From Flaccisagitta enflata (taxonomy: Eukaryota > Chaetognatha > Sagittoidea > Aphragmophora), in assembly GCA_965153355.1 (NCBI GenBank), contig OZ231126.1:22506001-22570000 (forward strand): a DNA stretch of 64,000 nt, written 5' to 3'. The notes beneath the pieces were generated by a model. It was not told the DNA's origin. It made no database searches and saw only the letters and a program-made list of their open reading frames with translations. The translations under genes were made by a program, and so were the position numbers. Positions 23,822-34,568 of this stretch are shown here, piece after piece (position 1 is the first letter of the stretch; each line of letters opens with the position of its first letter).

Positions 23822-24997
23822 TCATTTATTCTCCTTGTTTGACTCTGAAAAATAATCTTTAAGAGCGCTAAAGAGAAATTTGACGCATGGAATTGACCAC
23901 GACATTCCCAGCAAATGTCGTCTGACGTCAATTGAAGTCGACGCGACTTTGGTGTAATCATCCGGAAACCCAAAGCATCTCTCCACCTCCTTCATCGTCA
24001 ACACATCCGGTTTTCCATCCGCATCATCGACGGGATGTTGCGGCGATTTGCTGAATCCTTGATAGAAACTGTTGGTTTTTGTGGTGATGCAGCGAATTTT
24101 GACGACTCTGGCTCGACGACCCACTTCGAGGACGTCTTGAAGACGCAGTTGAGCATCTGGTTCCGGACGCAGCACTTCGGAAGTTAAAGGGATGTTGGAC
24201 CAAAAAAGACGCTTCCGTCTCATTGGACTCAAATGAATGGCGTCTAAAGGCAAAGGCTCGCATCCCAGAGTAAAGGAAATTGTCTGCCGATCCTCGTGAT
24301 CCATCTGAACGTTCTCGAAAAACCAGAAGAAAGGATACTCGACAGATGGCGTGAGAGTGGATGCGGGAGAGAGGTTTGAAGAGGAAGAAGAAGAGAAGGA
24401 AGTCGAATTTGAAGTGAAAGTGGTGGTGGAAGTCGACGATGAGGCATTTGAAGATGAGGAGGAAGTAGAAGATGAGGCATTTGAAGATGAGGTAAAAGAT
24501 GAGGACGTTAAAGATGAGGAAGATGGATTGAAGGAGGAGGGAGTAGAACCCGATGATGATTGGAAGGAAGAAGGCGCGGTCGATTTGATTGAAGATAAAG
24601 CCCAGTTGTCACTCGCGCCAACGGTGGCGCCATTTGCGCGATTTGCTGTAGATTCCACCTCTGAAGACTCCGTCCGGCATCCGTCGACGGCTGTTTCGCG
24701 ATTCGCTTCTTTTTGTTGCGCCTCTTCTTCGTGCAAAACGCGGCAAATGTTCAAAATTCTCGCGTACTCAAAGAAGAGTTTCCCGTTTTTGCCGGCAAAT
24801 CCTTCTCTGTTGGGATTGGCTTGACTAAAGTCGTTACAAGGAGATCCGCCAACCACCAAATCGAAAGGACCGAACTTCCGGAGGCGGGACTCGTTCAATT
24901 CGCGGACGTCGCCGACTTGACGAACGACTTGAGGGAAGTTGCGACGACTGCAACGGATAGCGTTGGGGTCGATTTCGGAGGCGACGTAGGTTTGGAC
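23822..24997 (-). CDS. dnmt3: DNMT3-like DNA (cytosine-5) methyltransferase, exon 3 (catalytic core, C-terminus)
   Basis: This exon encodes about 391 residues, taken as 1688-2078 of the joined protein. It starts after acceptor CCCTGCCAG at 24998-25000, in phase with exon 2 (LGIE|VQTYVASE). Motifs in order: motif II/III YVASEIDPNAI...VGDV; motif IV GGSPCND with catalytic Cys at about 1741; motif VI FFWFFENV (Glu about 1915); motif VIII RRKRLFWSN; motif IX VRCITT-like IRCITTKTNS; motif X LLGMSWSIPCVKFLF. In the DNMT3 family this domain transfers methyl from S-adenosylmethionine to C5 of cytosine, mainly de novo at CpG. A Ser-rich insertion of roughly 125-138 residues sits between motifs IV/V and VI. 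AATAAA overlaps the last two codons (23825-23830), a possible poly(A) signal. All catalytic residues look intact. Confidence 0.88.
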   Translation of the reverse strand, partial: VQTYVASEIDPNAIRCSRRNFPQVVRQVGDVRELNESRLRKFGPFDLVVGGSPCNDFSQANPNREGFAGKNGKLFFEYARILNICRVLHEEEAQQKEANRETAVDGCRTESSEVESTANRANGATVGASDNWALSSIKSTAPSSFQSSSGSTPSSFNPSSSSLTSSSFTSSSNASSSTSSSSSNASSSTSTTTFTSNSTSFSSSSSSNLSPASTLTPSVEYPFFWFFENVQMDHEDRQTISFTLGCEPLPLDAIHLSPMRRKRLFWSNIPLTSEVLRPEPDAQLRLQDVLEVGRRARVVKIRCITTKTNSFYQGFSKSPQHPVDDADGKPDVLTMKEVERCFGFPDDYTKVASTSIDVRRHLLGMSWSIPCVKFLFSALKDYFSESNKENK

Positions 24998-25034
24998 CTG
25001 GCAGGGGGGGTAGGAGTGAAAGAAATAACGAGTG

Positions 25035-25443
<409 letters not shown>

Positions 25444-25570
25444 TTTCAAAACTGACCAACCCACCGACCTACTAGTACAATAAACGCCATTCAATTCAAT
25501 CTGCATCCTCGTCGATGCATGTGCGCATAGGAATCACCATCGAAGCTAGGAAATCATTGAGATCTTCATC

Positions 25571-25882
25571 ATTTTCTTCTTCTTCTTCTTCTTCCTCCTC
25601 TTCTTCTTCTTCTTCTTCTTCGTCTTCTTCTTCTTCTTCTTCTTCGTCTTCTTCTTCTTCTTCTTCTTCTTCTTCTTCTTCTTCTTCTTCTTCTTCTTCT
25701 TCTTCATCTTCTTCTATTTCTTGGTTTTCTTCTTGGTTTTCTTCTTCATCTTCTCCTTCTCCTTCTTCTTCTTCTACTTCTACGTCTCCTTCTTCTTCTT
25801 CTTCTTCTTCTTCTTCTTCTTCTTCTTCTTCTTCTTCTTCTTCTTCTTCTTCTTCTTCTTCTTTTCCTTTTTCTTCTTCTTC
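25571..25882. repeat. (TCT)n microsatellite
   Basis: Over 300 bp of TCT units with occasional GTC, CTC and TGG interruptions. The poly-Ser frame is a repeat translation. Confidence 0.95.
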
Positions 25883-25996
25883 ATGAAACAGATTGTATAA
25901 AAGTGGTGGATATTAGCCCAATAAAAGGCACGCATTTTCATTGTGATCTTTCCTATTCAAGGAATCTAGCTCAAAATAATGAATTCCACACGTATA

Positions 25997-26320
25997 AACA
26001 AGGCCAAGTGAAGGCCAATAAGTGCGCCTCGCTTGATTAAGATTTTGTGAATGACCGTTTTTGATGAATGAATGAATGAATGAATGAATGTATGAATGAA
26101 TGAATGAATGATTGAATGAATGAATGAATGAATGAATGAATGTGAATGCGGTGAGGCATGAAAGGTGATAGGAATGAAGAAATACGTCAGAATCAGCCGT
26201 TTTGAGCATTTCAAACGTTTGCGTGACCGACCAACCGACCAACCAACCGACCGACCGACCGACCAACCGACCGACCGACGGACATGACCTCTTATAGAAG
26301 TGCGAGGACGCACTTAAAAA
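25997..26320 (+). mobile_element. TH10: tag-hairpin element, AAGTGCG variant with (GAAT)n
   Basis: Starts AACAAGGCCAAGTGAAGGCC, then tag AAGTGCG (26020-26026). It contains (GAAT)n 26065-26142, then (GACC/AACC)n, and ends in hairpin AAGTGCGAGGACGCACTT (26298-26315) with AAAAA. It is the sister copy of TH3 (shared GAAGAAATACGTCAGAATCA and AATCAAGCGAGGCGCACTT), in opposite orientation. Confidence 0.78.
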
Positions 26321-26457
26321 CAAGGCCGGATACACAGCCAATTCCGGGGCGGCAATGCGCGTTTACGCACTTTTGAACCTAATCATTACCAACGGACCGA
26401 CGGACCAGCGGACCAACGGACAAAGCCTCTTCTAGAGTCGCTATTCCGCTATTCTGT
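26319..26457 (+). mobile_element. TH11: decayed tag-hairpin element, head-to-tail with TH10
   Basis: AACAAGGCCGGATACACAGCC begins in the terminal A-run of TH10, so the two are directly abutted. The core is a short (GACC/GGAC) run. The 3' end TCTAGAGTCGCTATTCCGCT is a damaged hairpin. The tag region is decayed (AATTCCGGGGCGG). Confidence 0.6.
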
Positions 26458-26472
26458 TGGTAATGATTAATC

Positions 26473-26476
26473 ATTG

Positions 26477-26556
<80 letters not shown>

Positions 26557-26608
26557 GTCATCATCATCATCATCATCATCGTCATCATCATCATCATTAT
26601 CATCACTA
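26473..26608. repeat. (ATC)n microsatellite
   Basis: About 45 trinucleotide units with two GTC breaks. Poly-Asp and poly-Met frames are artefacts. Confidence 0.95.
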
Positions 26609-26851
26609 AACCAAGTGTAATCGATGGACTGTGGAAATCGAACATGCCTACTGCTCATTCTCATGATCTATGGCCTTGGCCAATTCTCCCCTGATGAATT
26701 TCATTGATGCCAATATCATCGGTGTGGTTGTCATCGGCTTTTTCATCGATTTTACCCTCTTTGGGCTAGAGGATCACATGATATCTCTTTTTTTTTTCAT
26801 TCTCTTACCTTTTTTCCCATTTTTTTTTTTTTTTTTGCATTAAAAAAATCC

Positions 26852-26858
26852 AACAATG

Positions 26859-26916
<58 letters not shown>

Positions 26917-26928
26917 CCAGAACAACAA

Positions 26929-27009
<81 letters not shown>
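26852..27009. repeat. (CAA)n microsatellite
   Basis: CAA array with one CCAGAACAACAAAAA interruption. The stretch 26609-26851 has no recognisable feature. Confidence 0.95.
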
Positions 27010-27010
<1 letters not shown>

Positions 27011-27190
27011 TTATTGATAATTTTGAACACTTTGAAGGAAGAGTGAATGGCGAGTAAATGGCGAGTGAATGGCAAAGAATGAGAAAGTGAACGAATGGTT
27101 TGAAAAACCCAAAAGAAAATCTAAAGCTTATATGGCAAACTGATCCATGATCATGTGAATATCATTTCATATCCTTTCGTTAATTACTTC

Positions 27191-27692
27191 TTTTTGGGCA
27201 GCGGCCCCGGAGGGGCCGATGACCTATGATTCCACATAGGGCAATTTTCTCCGGTTTCCGTCCGTCCGTCCGTCCGTCCCCCCCCAGCCTCAAATAAAGC
27301 CCCTCAGACCTCTAATCAGGCCTTTTTGACTCCAAATCAGGCCTCTCAGACCCCAAATCAGGCCTCCCAGACCCCAGATCAGGCTTTTCAGACCCCAAAT
27401 TAGACCCCTCAGACCCAAATAGGGCCTCCCAGACCCCAAATCAGGCCTCTCAGACTCCAAATCAAGCCTCTCAGACCCCAAACCACGCCTCTCACACCCT
27501 AAATCAGACCTTTCAGAGCCAAAATCAGGCCTCTCAGCCCTCCAAACCAGATTCTCAAACCGGAGAAAATTGTCCTATGTGGAATCATAGGTCATCGGCC
27601 CCTCCGGGGCCGCTGCCCCTCTCATAATCTTATTCCCACACACATAACTTAGGGGCATCGGGTACCGCTGACCATGTAACGCTTTTGCGACT
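27191..27692 (-). mobile_element. GF5: GC-foldback element, GGA/TCC hairpin variant
   Basis: The plus-strand left hairpin GGCCCCGGAGGGGCC (27203-27217) and right hairpin GGCCCCTCCGGGGCC (about 27597-27611) share a loop change absent from other copies. The adjoining words also co-vary: TATGATTCCACATAGG on the left and CCTATGTGGAATCATA on the right, against TATGCTTTCACACAGG in GF3. The minisatellite core (about 20 bp, AGACCCCAAATCAGGCCTCT) is at 27290-27555. The leader lies on the right with stem AGGGGCA/TGCCCCT. Confidence 0.78.
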
Positions 27693-27696
27693 ATTC

Positions 27697-27805
27697 TTCT
27701 TCTTCTTGTTCTTGTGCTTCGTCTTCTTCTTCTTCTTCTTCTTCTTCTTCTTCTTCTTCTTCTCCTTCTTCTTCTTCTTCTTCTTCTTCTTCTTCTTCTT
27801 CTTCA
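27697..27805. repeat. (TTC)n microsatellite
   Basis: TTC array directly after the GF5 leader. Confidence 0.95.
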
Positions 27806-27894
27806 ATAACTTGCAGTAACGTGCACACAAAGTGTCTGATGTCAAAACCTCAAAAATCGATCAAATCCAGAAAGTGCATGTTGTAGAGTAAGGA

Positions 27895-29400
27895 CTCTCA
27901 GTGCACTGTGGTCCCCAAAATGAAAATTTGGGCGCAAACTTAGAAAAGTTTTAACTTCCTATCTACAAAGGTTATCCGGAATCTAAAAAAGAGCTAACTG
28001 ATAATGTTTGACGGGCCAGATCCAATGGTGACGCCCGCAGGCCTGCAGCCATAACAATCTTATAAAAAAAAGGTGATTCAAATTGATTTGGATTGATTCA
28101 AATTTGGATTGATTCAAATTGATTTGGATGCACAGTGCACCACCAATAATAAATACAGGCGCAAAATTAGAAAATTCAGCATTTTTTAGCTACAAAAAAC
28201 CACATTGCTGAAAATTTCATGGTTGATAGTTATTGATATGCCAGTACTAATAGCAATGTCCCTGGGTGCGTAGAACTTACGGTTTCTGTGATATAGACAA
28301 GCAAAGTCAGACTTAAAAATTTCCGAATTGAGGGGACATAATGATTAATTTTGAAAAATCATAAAAGCATTATGTTTTGTAGTATTCACTATGCTGAATC
28401 CAAATATGTTTTTTTTGTCCAAATATGTCAAAACTGAAGGGAAGTCCCTAAAGAAAATCAATAGAATTTTTCAAAAAACATTTTTCAAAACTGTTTTTTT
28501 TTTGCCTAAAAATTAAATTGGAAAATTTTTTGAAAAATTTAGCGAGAAGAAAATGTTTTTGAAAATTTTTTAAAAATTTTAGTAGGTAAAAATTCTAGCG
28601 AGAAAAATTTTAGCGAAGAAAAATTTTAGCGAGAAAAAAATTTTGGCGAAAAAAAATCATGGTGAGAAAAAATTTTAGGGAGAAAATATCTTAGCAAAAA
28701 AATTTTAGCAAAAAATATCTTAGCAAAAAAATTTTAGCAAAAAAAATTCTAGCAAGAATAATTTTGCCAAGAAAAAATTTTAGCAAGAAACAATTTAAAA
28801 AAAAATTATAGCGAGAAAAAATTTTAGCGAGGAAAGTTTTGATGAGAAAAAATTTTAGCAAGAAAAATTTTACCAAGAAAAAATTTTAGCGAGAAAAAAT
28901 TTCAGCAAAAAAAATTTTAGCGAAAAAAAATTTTAATGAAAAAAATTTTAGCAAAAAAAAATTTTAATGAAAAAATTTTTTTGCGAGAAAAAATTTTAGC
29001 GAGAAAAGACTTAAGCAAAAAAAAATTACGTTTTTCTCTGTTGCAGAAATGATAAGTTCTAAATTCCCAATGTTGCCATTGGATCAGACATATCAAAAAC
29101 TGTAAACTACAGATTTTTTAAAGATCAGGGTTTTCTTAAGATCAAGAATTTTAAATTTTTTTATTTTGCGCCTGAATTTGCAATTTGTGGCGCACTGTGC
29201 GCTGAATATCAAACTAAATCACCCTTTCACTCTAAAACTGTTACTGCTACACACCTGCGGGTGTTACCATTTTATCCGGCACATCAATTACTGCCAGGTA
29301 GTGTTTTTTTTAGGATACTGAATAACTTCTGTGGGCGAAAAACTTAAATTTCTTAAGTTAGCGCCAAAATTTTCATTTTGGGGACCACAGTGCGCTGAAA
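27895..29400. mobile_element. Nested terminal-inverted-repeat element with minisatellite core
   Basis: The outer ends share GCACTGTGGTCCCCAAAATG (27901-27920) and its complement (29373-29392), with further matching inward. An inner pair, near 28130-28195 (GCACAGTGCACCACC) and near 29155-29207 (GGCGCACTGTGCGC), is related to the outer pair. The core is an AAAAATTTTAGCGAG minisatellite of about 15-17 bp (28550-29025). A tandem GATTGATTCAAATT block is at 28074-28126. No transposase frame is seen. Confidence 0.65.
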
Positions 29401-29692
29401 TTTTGTAGGCGGCGCTCGGTTCGACGACCCTCGATGTTGTCGGCTGCTGACGTCGTATTTCTTAGCGGATCGCCATGAAATTTTAACTGGAAGAATTTCA
29501 GACACGTGTGAAGCCTTGGTAAAAATTTCAGCGACTTGGAGTGATGCTAAGTATGTTAGTTTGGCAATCGAAGTTGATCAAAGCTCGTCGACGATGTTGA
29601 AATCCAAGAATATGTGTTCACACTATAAATGCGATTAATACGAACAAACGCGTTTGTTGTCACTAGAAACATGCCCTAAGTTGATCCTGTAA
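29401..29692. other. Unassigned intronic DNA
   Basis: No repeat family or gene is recognised in this roughly 290-bp stretch. Confidence 0.4.
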
Positions 29693-30080
29693 AGTCGAGT
29701 GCTATGCGACTCTACACCCCACTTTGTCCATCTGTCCATTTATTGGTTGGTCGGTCTGTTCGTTTGCCACATTTTGTTTTTTTTATTTGGATTTGAGGCC
29801 TGAGAGGCCCAACTTGAGACCTGAGAGGCCAGGATTGAGGTCTGAGAGGTGGGATTTCAGGCCGGAGAGGCCAGATTTTAGGCCTGAGACTCTGATTTTG
29901 AGGCCTGAGAGGCTGGATCTAAGGCTTGAGAGGCCAGATTTGAGGCCTGAAAGGCCAGATTCGAGGCCTGAGGGGCGTGATGAAGGGGGGATGAACGAAA
30001 AACGAACCAAGGAACGGACGAACAAAAGTCCCCCATTGCTCTACAGGACTTTGTCCCCCTCAGGGCCGCTGCCCAAAAAG
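29690..30080 (-). mobile_element. TH12 3' end fused to GF6 core
   Basis: The plus-strand hairpin AGTCGAGTGCTATGCGACT (29693-29711) and TACACCCCAC block of a TH element run into a GF minisatellite (GGCCTGAGAGGCCAGATTTGA, 29788-29978). The GF right end follows (GGACTTTGTCCCCCTCAGGG, about 30048-30067, then CCGCTGCCC). The TH 5' half and GF leader are missing. Confidence 0.6.
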
Positions 30081-30202
30081 TCGTTATCATTTGCCACTTT
30101 CCTCAAAACTTCTGTCTTCAGTCACTGCATCTTTTTATTTCTTAGATTAAATCATGAGCATTTGTATGTATTGAACGCACTAAAAATCCGAGAAAAATAG
30201 GA

Positions 30203-30440
30203 CTGAGCTAAATGAGCTATATGAGCTAAAATACTCAAAAACACCCTCATAGACGAGAAGTGTTGCTCAAATACAAGTTTACTTGTATCTGCATGCTCAA
30301 ACAAATATCAGAACACTCCTTTGTTGATCCTACTTAAAATAAGAGAAGAGGGATTGACCTTATTAGGCTAAATGATCTTAATGAGCTATAGTACCCTCAC
30401 AGATGAGCAGCTATGCATGTTTTCTCGTATTTGCATAATC
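30203..30440. repeat. Diverged tandem duplication, about 145 bp
   Basis: GAGCTAAATGAGCTATATGAG...ACCCTCATAGACGAG and GGCTAAATGATCTTAATGAG...ACCCTCACAGATGAG are two copies with about 75 percent apparent similarity by eye. Confidence 0.55.
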
Positions 30441-30544
30441 AGACAAAGGCAGAGCAAATAGCGGAATGTAATGGACAGAGCACTTGTTCAAGGGCACAGA
30501 TCACTACTGTAGTTACAGGGAGAATAAAAGTTCGCGCTTCGTGT

Positions 30545-30760
30545 TTTAGTTGCATGACTCAACACCTCACTTTGTCTCTCTGTCCATCGGTCCGTCCTTC
30601 AGTAATAAACGTTTCATACTTTTTTCATTGCGGCGAAGGCCAGTCTATTTTAAGGTCTTGTGTGTCTGTTTGAAATGCATTTTGTTTTATTTCCATGTTT
30701 GTCAGAAATTTTGTTTGAAAGGTCTGACGCACGCGACGTTGTTCTAATGAACGTATCTTC
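30545..30760 (-). mobile_element. TH13: degenerate tag-hairpin element
   Basis: TTTTAGTTGCATGACTCAACACCTCACTTTG resembles the hairpin and 'CTACACCCCGCTTTG' block. The distal part GACGCACGCGACGTTGTTCTAATGA matches the TH7 5' end (GACGCACGCGACTCAGGTCTAATGA). Confidence 0.5.
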
Positions 30761-30919
30761 ACTCATTCTTTATACAAACAAAAGATAGTGTCAATGGTTG
30801 ATCATGTAGGTAATTACGGTATTGACTTATTCGGCTCCGATCGCGCTCTGATTGGCCGACAGTCGTTTAAGACGTCAGGAAGGCAACTCTCTGGACTGGT
30901 GAGTTTTGATCGAAGAATA

Positions 30920-31261
30920 CACTCTTTTTTTTTCATAAGAACATCATTTTATTTTTAAAGGCTTTATGTTCTTTATTTTCAAGGCCAAATGAAGCCTTCA
31001 ACATTTTTAGAGTGTTCTTAATCAATTACACTAAATATAAATACATTTCTATTAAATATTGTTAAAAAAAACTCCAATATTACAAATTATAAAGTATCAT
31101 CTTAATTTCACTAAAATTCAAGTGTTTTCTTAATGTTCATTAAATAATATTGTAAGCGGAATTTTTTTATCAAGATTTGATGCCTTCGTATGTTCTTAAG
31201 ATGTTCTTAATTTTTGGGGCTATTCAAAGCCTTGATGTTCTTATATAGAAAAAAAAGAGTG
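30920..31261. mobile_element. Tc1/mariner-like MITE, 342 bp
   Basis: Flanked by TA (30918-30919 and 31262-31263). The ends are inverted: CACTCTTTTTTTTTCATAAG and its relaxed complement ending AAAAAAAAGAGTG, with ATAAGAACATC/GATGTTCTTAT inside. The end sequence is also found inverted at the left end of the 31380-34098 element. Confidence 0.7.
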
Positions 31262-32506
31262 TAAAGGAAGGGAAAAAAAGAGAACCAACTTCTGAGTAAG
31301 GAGTAAGAACAAAGTTTATTAGGCTTGGAGGCTGAGACTTTGATGAATAAGATGATGAGGAGGGGGAGGATGACAACTACACTTTTTTTTTTTATAAGAA
31401 CCTAGTTTATAAGAACATCAAGGCTTCGAATGGCCTCAAAATTAAGAACATCTTAAGAACATACAAAGGCTTCAAATCTTGAGAAAAAAATTTCGCTTAC
31501 GATGAAATTGAAAAAATATTTAAAAAACCCTTGAATTTTATTATAATTAAGATCATATTTTATGATTTTTAAACAAATACCATAAAAACATCCCCAGATT
31601 TTAATAATTGGTATTTGTTTTAATAGTATTTAATTAAAATATCTTTAGTATAATTGAGTGATAGTATATTATAAGGTTTCTTATAGTTTATATGGTACTT
31701 CACAGTAGGCCGAACCAGCACAGTATTATACAGGGCACAGTATGTCAAAATTCAAGAAAAAAAAAAACGCCAAACCTAATCTTTAGTCTATATGCTTCCA
31801 TTCAACCAGCCACAAGATCCTATCTTGACCGGAAGTAGGTGCCCACTATGTAATCGCCCGGACTCTGGCTCTGGAAGCAAAAACGGCCAATTTAGTAATA
31901 ATTTAGTAATGAAAAAAATAATGAAATAATGATTGGAGCTGAAGTGTATTGGTTAGTGTGGAAGGGACCCATCACAATTTTTGATCATTTTGGGCTTTTG
32001 GGGGCTCAGGGGGGGGTAAAAATTGAGTTACGAGGCTCATTTTGCTTAAAATAGAGGTGGTCAGTACTCTATTTATTTTTTTAAAACCATGTACACCAAA
32101 ACATTAAGACCATATTATGGTTGCAACATGTAGAGGAGACTGAGGTTTCATAATCAGGTTTCCATATATTGGTACAACTCCAAGTTTTTGCATAATACTA
32201 CAAAACGTATCTTTTAAAAATCAATGAGCAACTTCCCATTATAATCCTATGGAGGGGGAAGAGCAAAAATTTCAGTTTTATTTTTTTTTTAGCTATGTAC
32301 ACCAAAACATTAAGAACATTTTTTTGGCAATTCTTACTCTTTAGTGATGGTCTATCAGGGACAGGTTTCCATATAATGGTACAACTCACCATTTTGGAGT
32401 AATAGCATGTTGCTATTTTACCACTTTTCATAAAAAGGATTCCAGATCAGCTCTATTGTAAATTCTCATCTTTAAGCCACTTTTTTTGATATATTGTTTA
32501 TTGAAA

Positions 32507-33055
32507 AAACATATTCTTGTTGATAGTGGATAAAAGGAATGTGCATTGTATGACTAGGTAGTGGTGGAGGTGGTGTTGTGGGGAGGAGGAGGAGGAGGAG
32601 GAGGAGGAGGAGGAAGAGACAGCGGTGGCAATAGATTGAAAAAATTCGCAAATTTATAAATAAGACCAAGTTAATTTGCATATTCTTGTTGAGTGGGTAA
32701 GATGAATGTGCAGTATATGACAAGGTGGTATTGGTGGTGGTAGGAGGAGGAGGAGGAGGAGGAGGAGGAGGAGGAGGAGGAGAACAGGAGAAGAAGAAGA
32801 AGGGGTTAATGGAAAAATTGCACAAATTGATAAGGTGGACTAAGCTCATTAACACATTTTTGCCAATAGTGGGTAAGAAGAATGTGTAGAAGGTGGTGGT
32901 TGAGGTGGAGTTGAGGAGGAGGAGGAGGAGGAGTGTAGTAGAGGGCAGCAGCCAAGTGAAAAACTGCCCAAAATGATGATCTTTGACAAATTCTTGTTCA
33001 TAGCGGGAAAATGTGCTATATAAGACAAGATGGTGGTGAAGGTGGTGGTGGAGCA
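32507..33055. repeat. Tandem array, 4 units of about 140-175 bp, each with a (GGA)n tract
   Basis: Units begin near ATTCTTGTTGATAGTGGATA, ATTCTTGTTGAGTGGGTAAG, TTTTGCCAATAGTGGGTAAG and ATTCTTGTTCATAGCGGG. They contain AATGTGCA...TATATGACAAGGTGGTGGTGG followed by GGA runs. A 205-codon minus-strand frame crosses it but is low-complexity and not supported as a gene. Confidence 0.8.
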
Positions 33056-33057
33056 AT

Positions 33058-33890
33058 TTGGGGCCCTTTAAGGCCCATGGAGCCTGCAAATCTCCATGAT
33101 ATTGCTTGCCAAGGCTAGCTTGGCCTAAGCAAGGTTGTGTATAGGCATGAAGATATCAAATGACTAAAAAAGATGTGCAAAAAAGCTTATTTTCCTCAAA
33201 ATCGCCATATTTTGGCCATTTTTTGGGCCCTTTGGGCCTGTAAAACTCTTTGATATTGCTTGCCAGGGCTAGCTTGACCCCACCAAGGTTGTACATAGGC
33301 ATGAAGATATCATTTGACCATCAAAAATTAGCAAAAAAGCTTATTTTGCTCAAAATTGCTATTTTTTGGCCATTTTTGGGCCCTTAGGGTCCTCTGGGGC
33401 CCATACAACTCAATGATATTGCTTACCAGGGCTAACTTGACCCTAGTAAATTTGTACAAAGGCTTAAGGATGTCATTTGACTAAAAATAATGAGAAAATA
33501 AGCTTTTTTTCCTCAAAATAACTATTTTTGGGCTATTTTTGGGCCCTTAGGGCCCTCTGGGACACATAAGGCTCCATGATTTTGCTTGCCAGGGCTAGCT
33601 TGACCCAAGTAAGGTAGTACATAGGCATGAGGATATCATTTTAATGTGAGAACTGGGCAAAAAATGTTTTTTTTCCTTAAAATTGGCGTTTTTGGGCCTT
33701 TTTGAGGCCCTTAAGGTCCTCTGGGGCCCGTAAAACTTCATGATAATGCTTACCAGGGCTAGCTTGACTCAAGCAAGGTAGTTCATGGGCACCAAGTTAT
33801 CATTTTAGTACAAAAAATGGGCAAAAAAGCTTATTTTCCTCAAAATCGACATTTTGGGGCCCATAGGGCCCTCTGGGGCCCTTAAAGCTG
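33058..33890. repeat. Tandem array, 5-6 units of about 160 bp
   Basis: Each unit runs GGGCCCTTAGGGTCCTCTGG...GATATTGCTTGCCAGGGCTA...GGCATGAAGATATCATTTGA...AAAAAAGCTTATTTTCCTCA, with starts near 33060, 33226, 33380, 33541, 33703 and 33857. Confidence 0.85.
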
Positions 33891-34125
33891 GATATTTTTC
33901 CTTATTTTAGCTTCTAATACACTAATAGGTTTGTATTGTACAAAAAAAAATCCATAAAGTGACCAAAATAATAAAGTGCTGGTATTGCCCAAAACGGCCT
34001 ACTTCAAATTTAGTCTTAGAACTGTTCAAACCTTCATTTGGCCTTTAAGAAAGAAAAGAAAGCCTTCCGAAAAAAAAGTGACGTTCTTATAAAAAGTGTA
34101 CTACAACAAGGATGATGACCTTGTT

Positions 34126-34133
34126 GATGACGG

Positions 34134-34197
<64 letters not shown>

Positions 34198-34198
34198 A
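34126..34198. repeat. (GAT)n microsatellite
   Basis: About 24 GAT units. Confidence 0.95.
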
Positions 34199-34327
34199 CA
34201 CTTTTATATCGAAATTACACTCAACTTTTTTTCCAGAATATGTTTTTCTTTAGATTTCTACGTATAGCGATGCAAGGCTAAACGGGGACGGGAAGAAGGA
34301 ATATACTTTCAACAATGATCATGGTTC

Positions 34328-34530
34328 ACAAGGCCAAATACACGTCCAAAAAAAAGTCGCTTGCGGGTGGGTAGGGGCAGTGTGTGGGTGGGCTCGGCAG
34401 GGGCAGTATATGGCTGGGCGGTGCTATTTTGTGGCTGGGTAGGGGCTGTAATGCTAAGACCGACCAACCAACCAACCGACCGACGGACCAACCGACCGAA
34501 CCAGTAGTTGCGTAGCACGGGACTAAAACG
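34328..34530 (+). mobile_element. TH14: degenerate tag-hairpin element
   Basis: Starts ACAAGGCCAAATACACG. Tag AGTCGCTTGC is at 34355-34364. The 3' hairpin is AGTTGCGTAGCACGGGACT (34506-34524), then AAAA. The interior has repeated GGGCAGT(A/G)T(A/G)TGGCTGGG phrases and a short (GACC/AACC) core. Confidence 0.65.
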
Positions 34531-34568
34531 TTGAAGACTGACTTCGACTTTTTTCCCAATTCTATAAA

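Larger units (their letters stand above)
31380..34098. mobile_element. Non-autonomous TA-flanked element, 2.7 kb, with two internal tandem arrays
   Basis: Flanked by TA (31378-31379, 34099-34100). The ends CACTTTTTTTTTTTATAAGA and TTCTTATAAAAAGTG are inverted and related to the 342-bp MITE just upstream. No transposase frame. The interior carries AT-rich sequence, then two separate tandem arrays (32507-33055 and 33058-33890). It may be a deletion derivative that captured satellites. Confidence 0.6.

Noticed and set aside
32472-33089. 205-codon minus-strand frame
   Set aside because: Low complexity (Pro, Leu, Thr runs) from the (GGA)n-bearing tandem array inside a non-autonomous element.
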